DNA from: Paenibacillus sp. Soil766
GTDB taxonomy: Bacteria > Bacillota > Bacilli > Paenibacillales > NBRC-103111
Length of the DNA stretch: 64,000 bases
Assembly: GCF_001428105.1 (NCBI RefSeq)
Contig: NZ_LMSJ01000009.1
Location: 95,549 to 159,548, forward strand
Direction: 5' to 3'
The notes under the pieces are model-generated. The model made no database searches. It worked only from the letters and a program-made list of their open reading frames with translations, and was not told the origin of the DNA. The translations under genes and the position numbers were made by a program. Below, one piece after another: positions 63,501 to 64,000 of this stretch. Every line of letters starts with the position of its first letter. Positions within the stretch are counted from its first letter, which is position 1.

Positions 63501-63720
63501 TAGTTTTCAGTTCAAGTTGATGACACATGACGACAAGCTGATATTCTCGTTATGGAACGACGGTGAGCGCTATGAGGAGACTGCCCTAGGTTTCGGTCTG
63601 CAGTCGATGATGGAGCGTATCACACAATTGGGAGGCAGTCTTCGGATATCCGGCGACGAGGAGCGAGGCAATCGTGGATGTTTGTTAATTATTGAGTTGC
63701 CAGTTGTAGGGTATAAGTAG
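60508..63720 (+). CDS. Hybrid sensor kinase with two kinase cores (HisKA and HisKA_3)
   Basis: A 1070-residue protein. One N-terminal helix; an extracellular 7TMR-DISM-like beta domain (~35-185); seven membrane helices (~195-410); a coiled linker; HisKA with ANTSHELRTPLQGI (His ~443); a HATPase with DTGIGIPKNK and GGTGLGLTISHK (~550-660); a receiver with VLLVDDEPVNLQ and phospho-Asp in LLLLDVLLPDMNGY (~756); then a second kinase core of HisKA_3 type, AQEIHDHVGHTLTTS (~877), with a degenerate HATPase ending in GFGLQSMMERI. The HisKA_3 module is the type that phosphorylates NarL regulators, matching the overlapping partner gene. The start is TTG 60508. Confidence 0.9.
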   Translation: MSRRSPKRFTGVILFLLLIILCSVGATYFVNDGFSRLQVLPPKVLPSMSKWEAHLGKLPIVDNQLQDTESDWKPYLQIASTAQGQTNMAEFWVRVRLPSGVAALRDAQLNIQDIKAFEVFVDHRKIASINADLQETKTKSIFIWKQVPLPDDATGKWLQIRIIPQGSSVMGVYLPMRIVEAQDNLIELIRIDTIKWALIACFLFLSVVSLGVFIMHRDVLYAYFSVLNFTCAFACLALTYTLQIYGDWSHITYYYSVCIPVGMVAVVGIFERLTDASLHNRFRISRYLLKLFALTCIIIAYLHEPWVSRFIHIYLVVLAIIIPLLAIPVMRIFYKQRDGEAAWLVMGIGAITLGLCLNYATYFFPRFGKFAYDYAPYYYIYWIENIGIFGVFIFVLSLGMVFITRLRSVFVQNQVISERLQDQNSRLQELDRLKDDFLANTSHELRTPLQGIIGLTESLLDGVAGALHPKVQTNLELVVSSGKRLSRLIHDLLDLSKLNHQDIALDLVSLPLPDTVSLVLAAFEPQAAAKSIQLVKRFPTGLPLVSADANRLQQILYNLIGNAVKFTDTGEVCVTAKQVGEFVEVSIIDTGIGIPKNKLHTVLAPFEQAELGARRGGTGLGLTISHKLIAMHGGQFHLDAAEGSGTTASFTIPISRKEEDVAASEGSFLLPVLDNQLQWELSAAAAAEGATSEAGNFPASRIRNPLPSATVLLVDDEPVNLQVLDNYLSGSSLRLLKAANGKEALALIEQHVPDLLLLDVLLPDMNGYDICRRLRERYDESTLPIILLTAKGRLVDLLEGFDAGANDYIVKPFTRHELLARVGIQLKLSRFTLELERMVQERTSELEFTTTRLRESVRETAETLNELTLMEERNLLAQEIHDHVGHTLTTSIVQMEAAKMLLERGDPRGNDKLALSQQLVRKGLDDIRESVRTLKQQGADFQLEPALKLLLAQTEDVAGMNVEHDISPLPPLSSMHKKAIYHALKEGLTNGIRHGRCTSFQFKLMTHDDKLIFSLWNDGERYEETALGFGLQSMMERITQLGGSLRISGDEERGNRGCLLIIELPVVGYK

Positions 63721-63750
63721 AAGGGATGAGTCGGCAAATGGCTCCCGCGG

Positions 63751-64000
63751 GGGTGAGATAGTCGAAATAATCGACTATCCCAAGTGAAATCGGCGCCGGC
63801 AGGGGTGAGATAGTCGAAATAATCGACTATCACGAGCGAAATCGGCGCCGGCAGGGGTGAGATAGTCGAAATAATCGACTATCTCGAGCGCAATCGGCGC
63901 CTACGGGAGTGAGATAGTCGAAATAATCGACTATCTCGAGCGAAATCGGCGCCGGCAGGGGTGAGATAGTCGAAATAATCGGCTATCACGAGCGAAATCG
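63751..64000. repeat. 52-bp tandem repeats with internal palindrome, continuing beyond the window
   Basis: GAGATAGTCG recurs at 63755, 63807, 63859, 63911 and 63963, exactly 52 bases apart. Each unit holds GATAGTCG-AAATAAT-CGACTATC (8-base perfect arms; one base changed in the fifth copy), then a GC-rich linker with CGGCGCC. The linker varies at a few positions (for example CGGCAGG versus CTACGGG). There are no unique spacers, so it is not CRISPR. It begins 30 bases after the kinase stop codon. Confidence 0.92.

Noticed and set aside
63751..64000. CRISPR array
   Set aside because: The whole 52-bp unit is repeated, including what would be the spacers, and no cas gene is in the window.

Overview
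The window looks like chromosome from an endospore-forming, Paenibacillus-like Firmicute. The evidence is a GerA-type germinant receptor operon, a CwlJ/SleB-type cortex hydrolase, an MreB paralogue, an S-layer-homology (SLH) surface protein, a T-box-controlled isoleucyl-tRNA synthetase and strong AGGAGG ribosome sites throughout. No rRNA, tRNA, insertion sequence, prophage or CRISPR array was seen.

Layout. 1-9.4 kb: the 3' part of a fused isobutyryl-CoA mutase, a sugar isomerase-like protein, an orphan membrane histidine kinase, an MreB paralogue (minus strand), Nif3-like and GrpB-like proteins, a GH43 glycosidase and a 2-hydroxyacid dehydrogenase. 9.4-17.5 kb: a tightly packed five-gene operon encoding SWIM zinc finger, HEAT repeat, MoxR AAA+ ATPase, DUF5682 and vWA proteins. 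It is preceded by a possible leader peptide and terminator. It is the best candidate here for an uncharacterised multi-protein machine. 17.6-24.7 kb: a divergent AraC regulator and GH130 gene pair, a T-box (specifier ATC) upstream of an IleS2-type synthetase, a CwlJ-like hydrolase and a phosphodiester glycosidase. 24.8-28.7 kb: a TetR regulon with three near-identical operators, covering an SDR broken by a 5-bp duplication, a NIPSNAP protein, a quinone/NADPH oxidoreductase, a tautomerase and a nitronate monooxygenase. 28.8-31.8 kb: a pirin-MarR operon with a palindromic operator, an AlkD-like protein and a methyltransferase.

31.8-35.6 kb (minus strand): gerA-type operon in the order A-C-B. 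36-42.8 kb: a metallo-beta-lactamase-fold hydrolase, a DinB-like protein, a domain-shuffled UvrA paralogue, and two regulator + AHSA1/SRPBCC modules (ArsR and MerR). 42.8-48.4 kb: a DUF6376 lipoprotein and a five-gene Nik/Opp-type ABC importer whose upstream dyad has the geometry of a NikR operator. 48.7-50.7 kb: a Tat-exported metallophosphoesterase and a second 2-hydroxyacid dehydrogenase. 51-59.7 kb: one 2896-residue SLH-FN3-NHL-like-RHS surface protein. 59.8-63.7 kb: a NarL-type response regulator overlapping a hybrid kinase with two separate kinase cores. The window ends in at least five copies of a 52-bp tandem repeat, each carrying a palindrome.

All functional names rest on motif recognition by eye. 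No database search or folding program was run.
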